DNA from: Myxococcota bacterium
GTDB taxonomy: Bacteria > Myxococcota_A > Bradymonadia > UBA7976 > UBA1532
Length of the DNA: 40,751 nt
Direction of reading: 5' to 3'
NCBI GenBank assembly: GCA_023150895.1
Contig: JAKLJY010000071.1
Coordinates: forward strand, 1 to 40,751
The notes below the pieces were generated by a model. The model was not told the DNA's origin and ran no database searches. It saw nothing but the letters and a program-made list of their open reading frames with translations. Below, in pieces: positions 38,182 to 40,751 of this stretch. The position numbers were made by a program, and so were the translations under genes. Every line of letters begins with the position of its first letter. Within the stretch, counting starts at the first letter, position 1.

Positions 38182-40326
38182 ATGCTGCACGCTCGCACCC
38201 CCGGCCTTCGTACCGACCTCGTCGATCGGGTGGCCCCGCTTGCCCTCGTCGTCCTCGGGCTCACGGGCGGGCTCGTCCCGTCCCGCGCCGCCGCCGAGGA
38301 CGGTGTCGGTGTCAACGCACATCTCGCCCCCGACGATGTCTACGACGCCGTCGCCGCGCTGGGCGTGCGCTGGGTCCGCATCGACAACAACTGGTTCGCC
38401 CACGAGCCCGCCGACGGCCGATACGACTGGGGCGAGCTCGACCGGGCCGTCAACCGCATCATCGGCCACGGGCAGCGGGTCTTCATGACGGTGGCCTACA
38501 CGCCGGCCTGGGCCGCCGAGCCGGGGGATCCGGGCGGACAGGCGGCGCGGCCCCGGGCGGGCCTCTATGAGCGCTACGTGTCGGCCGTCGTCGCGCGGTA
38601 TCGCGACCGGGTGCAGCACTACGGCCTCTGGAACGAGCCGAACCTCGAGCAGTTCTGGTCCGGCAGCGCGGAGGACTACGTCGAGCGGATCGTGCTGCCC
38701 GGCAGCGCGGCCGTGCATGCCGCTTGCCCCGAGTGTGTCGTGGTGGGGCCCGATCTCGCCGGCCTCGGCGGCTGGCAGAGTTACATGGAGCGCGTGCTCG
38801 CACGGGGCGGCGCGGCGTTCGACATCATCAGCCATCACACCTATGCGGCGCCGCCCCCGGTGCACGGCGGCTGGATCTGCGACGACTTCGCCCACGCGAT
38901 GGACAACTCGGCCGATCCCATCTGCTTCTACAAGCCCGGGCTGCGGCAGATCCTCGCCGAGTTCGCCACCACGCGGGACAAGACCGTGTGGCTCACGGAA
39001 ACCGGTCACCAGGCCGAGCCCTGGGACTCGGACGTCGAGCAGCGGCGCCAGGTGCAGTACATGGACGGCGTGCTCGACCTGCAGCGCGCGACCCCCTGGT
39101 GGACGGCGACCTTCTTCTACGAGGCCCTCGACTGCCGCCCGGTGCAGCCCGACTGTCCCATCGACGGCTTCGGGTTCATGCGCCGCCAGGGCGGTCCCGA
39201 CGCGACCTGGGACGACAACTTCCTGCTCAAGCCGGTCTTCGAGGCGCTGCGCGACCGCCTGGCCGACGACCCCGTCCTGCGGGGCGAGGACGACGCGCCG
39301 CCGCCCCCACCGCCCCCACCCCGAACGTTGGGCGCGCGACCGCGGCGGGCGGGCCCCCTCATGGCTGATCGCGCCGCCTACGCGGCCGAGAGCTGCCTCG
39401 TCGTGCCCGACTACATCGCCCTCACCGCGCCGCGGACGGGCGAGGACGACCTCTGGGTGATGGCCTGCGCCGGCTGGACGCCGGACGCCCTGTATCTCGC
39501 CTTCGAGGTCGTAGACGAACGGCACGACAACGGCCAGCCGGACGAGCGCCTCTGGCTCGGCGACTCGGTGCAGATCGCGATCGATCCGGCGGACGACGCG
39601 CTCGAAGGCGCGGCCTACGGACCCGACGACGCCGAGATCACGGTCGGGCTGGTCGGGGGGGACGCGCGGGTCTTCGTCTCGCCGGGCGCGCTCGCGGCCG
39701 AGGCGGCCGCCCGTCGACAGGACGGACGCACCTTCTACGAGGTCCGCCTGCCCGGGGCCGCGCCGGATGCGTCCCCCGGCGCCCGGGTGCATCTCTCGTT
39801 TCTGGTCAACGACGCCGACGGTCGGGGACGCGATGGCTTTCTGCAGTGGACGCCGGGCATCGGGCTGGAGAAGCACCCGGCGTCCTTCGGGTATGTCGAA
39901 CTCTGGCCGGCGGAGGGCGAGCCGCCACCGCCGCCGGTCGACGCGGGGGCACCACCGCCGGTCGACGCCGGCGCTGCGACGCGGGACGCCGCCCCCGGAC
40001 CCGGAACCGGACCGGCCACGGACGCCGGGGCACCGTCTACCGGCGACGGCGGACCGGACGCTGCGCGGGGCGCGCCCGAGGGGGGCCTGGATGCGGGCGC
40101 CGAATGGGCCGATGCCGCCCGCGGGCCGGTCGTCGAAGCGGACGCCGCCGTCCTGGCCGACGCGGCGCCGGCGGGGCCCGACGCCGGGTGTCAGGCCGCG
40201 GTCGGTCGAGCCCGCGCGCTCGGCGGACCCGCCGCCGCGTTGCTCGGACTGCTCGCGCTGATTCGCCGCCGACGCACCCCGCGCGTTGACGGCCGGGCGG
40301 CCGATTTCACACAATCACGCGCATGA
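38182..40326 (+). CDS. Secreted glycoside hydrolase with CBM9-like module and MYXO-CTERM tail
   Basis: ATG 38182 lies about 7 bases after GGAG and a signal peptide follows (LALVVLGLTGGLVPSRAAA). Residues 40-370 form a TIM-barrel glycosidase of clan A (GH39/GH5-like): LGVRWVRIDNNWF, YGLWNEPN with acid/base Glu152, and VWLTETGHQ with nucleophile Glu273. Residues 395-575 resemble the CBM9/DOMON carbohydrate-binding fold (LWVMACAGWTPDALYLAFEV, DSVQIAIDP). A Pro/Asp/Ala-rich linker (VDAGAPPPVDAGA) leads to a C-terminal Cys, hydrophobic segment and RRRR, then about 15 more residues, as in MYXO-CTERM signals. I infer a surface-displayed enzyme acting on a polysaccharide, perhaps that handled by the acyltransferase pair upstream. 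Its stop overlaps the next ATG. Confidence 0.85.
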   Translation: MLHARTPGLRTDLVDRVAPLALVVLGLTGGLVPSRAAAEDGVGVNAHLAPDDVYDAVAALGVRWVRIDNNWFAHEPADGRYDWGELDRAVNRIIGHGQRVFMTVAYTPAWAAEPGDPGGQAARPRAGLYERYVSAVVARYRDRVQHYGLWNEPNLEQFWSGSAEDYVERIVLPGSAAVHAACPECVVVGPDLAGLGGWQSYMERVLARGGAAFDIISHHTYAAPPPVHGGWICDDFAHAMDNSADPICFYKPGLRQILAEFATTRDKTVWLTETGHQAEPWDSDVEQRRQVQYMDGVLDLQRATPWWTATFFYEALDCRPVQPDCPIDGFGFMRRQGGPDATWDDNFLLKPVFEALRDRLADDPVLRGEDDAPPPPPPPPRTLGARPRRAGPLMADRAAYAAESCLVVPDYIALTAPRTGEDDLWVMACAGWTPDALYLAFEVVDERHDNGQPDERLWLGDSVQIAIDPADDALEGAAYGPDDAEITVGLVGGDARVFVSPGALAAEAAARRQDGRTFYEVRLPGAAPDASPGARVHLSFLVNDADGRGRDGFLQWTPGIGLEKHPASFGYVELWPAEGEPPPPPVDAGAPPPVDAGAATRDAAPGPGTGPATDAGAPSTGDGGPDAARGAPEGGLDAGAEWADAARGPVVEADAAVLADAAPAGPDAGCQAAVGRARALGGPAAALLGLLALIRRRRTPRVDGRAADFTQSRA

Positions 40327-40751
40327 GCTGGGAGAACTACACCGCACACGCGCCGCCGATTCTGATGGCCGGGGACGTCGTGCAGTTCGCCAGCCGCGAG
40401 GCGCTCGCCGCGCTGATCGACCCCGAGCTGGCCCACGGGCGCCTGCTCTGCATCGACCTCGAGGGCATCCCGCTCCATCGGTCGCGCGCGTTTCGAGTGC
40501 GGGTCGCGGGGGTCTCGGGGGACGTCGAGATCAGCGCGCAGGGCGTCCACAAACAGTCGGACCTCGTCGGCCTGCAGCTGGCCATGACGCCTGCGCTGCT
40601 GCGTCGTCTCGAGGGGCTCGCCGGCCCGTCTGCCCTGCGCGCGGCGCGCCTCCCGCCGGCGCCGCCCGCCGAGCCCGCGCCCCGTTCGAGCCCCGAGCCG
40701 ACACCGGCGCCCGTCGCCATCGCCGCGCCCGCTCCCGTCGGCGCGCCCCCT
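40323..40751 (+). CDS. PilZ-like protein, N-terminal part (runs off the window)
   Basis: ATG 40323 overlaps the glycosidase stop (ATGA) and the frame is open to the window end (143 codons). The first 105 residues look like a compact beta-domain: VVQFASREALAALID, GRLLCIDLEGIPLH, FRVRVAGVSGDVEISAQGV, DLVGLQLAMTPALL. The pattern recalls the PilZ-like domain widespread in myxobacterial regulators, though the Arg-rich c-di-GMP motif (RxxxR...DxSxxG) is not visible. From about residue 112 it becomes a Pro/Ala linker, so another domain probably follows. No signal peptide; likely cytoplasmic. Assignment is tentative. Confidence 0.55.
   Translation, partial: MSWENYTAHAPPILMAGDVVQFASREALAALIDPELAHGRLLCIDLEGIPLHRSRAFRVRVAGVSGDVEISAQGVHKQSDLVGLQLAMTPALLRRLEGLAGPSALRAARLPPAPPAEPAPRSSPEPTPAPVAIAAPAPVGAPP

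Overview
The window is very GC-rich DNA from what looks like a member of the Myxococcota. The evidence is two proteins with MYXO-CTERM-type C-termini (a Cys, a hydrophobic segment, then Arg-rich tails at 591-3182 and 38182-40326), FG-GAP/VCBS, thrombospondin-3 and CxGxDDDxDGxxDEGC repeats, and many lipoproteins with long Gly-rich or Asp/Ala/Pro-rich tethers after the lipobox Cys. The exact lineage cannot be fixed from sequence alone. No rRNA, tRNA, CRISPR array or intact insertion sequence was seen.

Layout. 1-227 (-) is the start of a Gly-rich lipoprotein. 591-5673 (+) is a NAGPA-type surface protein overlapping a two-gene ABC transporter. 5674-7749 is an untidy region: a small secreted ORF frameshifted in its signal peptide, a tandem pair of paralogous small lipoproteins, a truncated minus-strand ORF and a decayed copy of the 3' end of the nearby ABC ATPase gene. 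7750-9150 (+) is a soluble hybrid histidine kinase whose 3' end overlaps by 100 bp a convergent operon for a heme-oxygenase-like (HDO) protein and a cupin (9051-10498, -). Then come an FG-GAP/CARDB lipoprotein and a Sel1-repeat protein (-), and a large M4 metalloprotease lipoprotein (+).

17118-24322 (+) is the most interesting block: a BlaI-type repressor, a short BlaR1-like M56 protease lacking the penicillin-binding sensor domain, and a CzcCBA-type heavy-metal RND efflux operon. Almost identical palindromes lie across the translation starts at the head of both units, and the M56 protein carries Cys/His clusters in the places predicted to face the periplasm. I propose a metal-responsive BlaR1/BlaI-like switch for metal efflux. 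The outer membrane component has an apparent frameshift in its signal peptide.

24340-24930 is a Uma2-family protein. 24932-34846 is a seven-gene minus-strand run: purine nucleoside phosphorylase, cytidine deaminase, a lipoprotein, a degenerate thiolase fused to a cyclase-homology domain, a lamin-tail lipoprotein, a HIT protein and a rhomboid protease. 34963-40751 (+) holds an AlgI-type MBOAT acyltransferase, an SGNH esterase/transferase, a glycoside hydrolase with a CBM9-like module and MYXO-CTERM tail, and the start of a PilZ-like protein. The first two suggest O-acylation of an exported polysaccharide.

Many neighbours overlap by 4 bp (ATGA, GTGA or TTGA), so translational coupling is probably common here. 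Start codons were chosen from Shine-Dalgarno spacing, overlaps and signal peptides.
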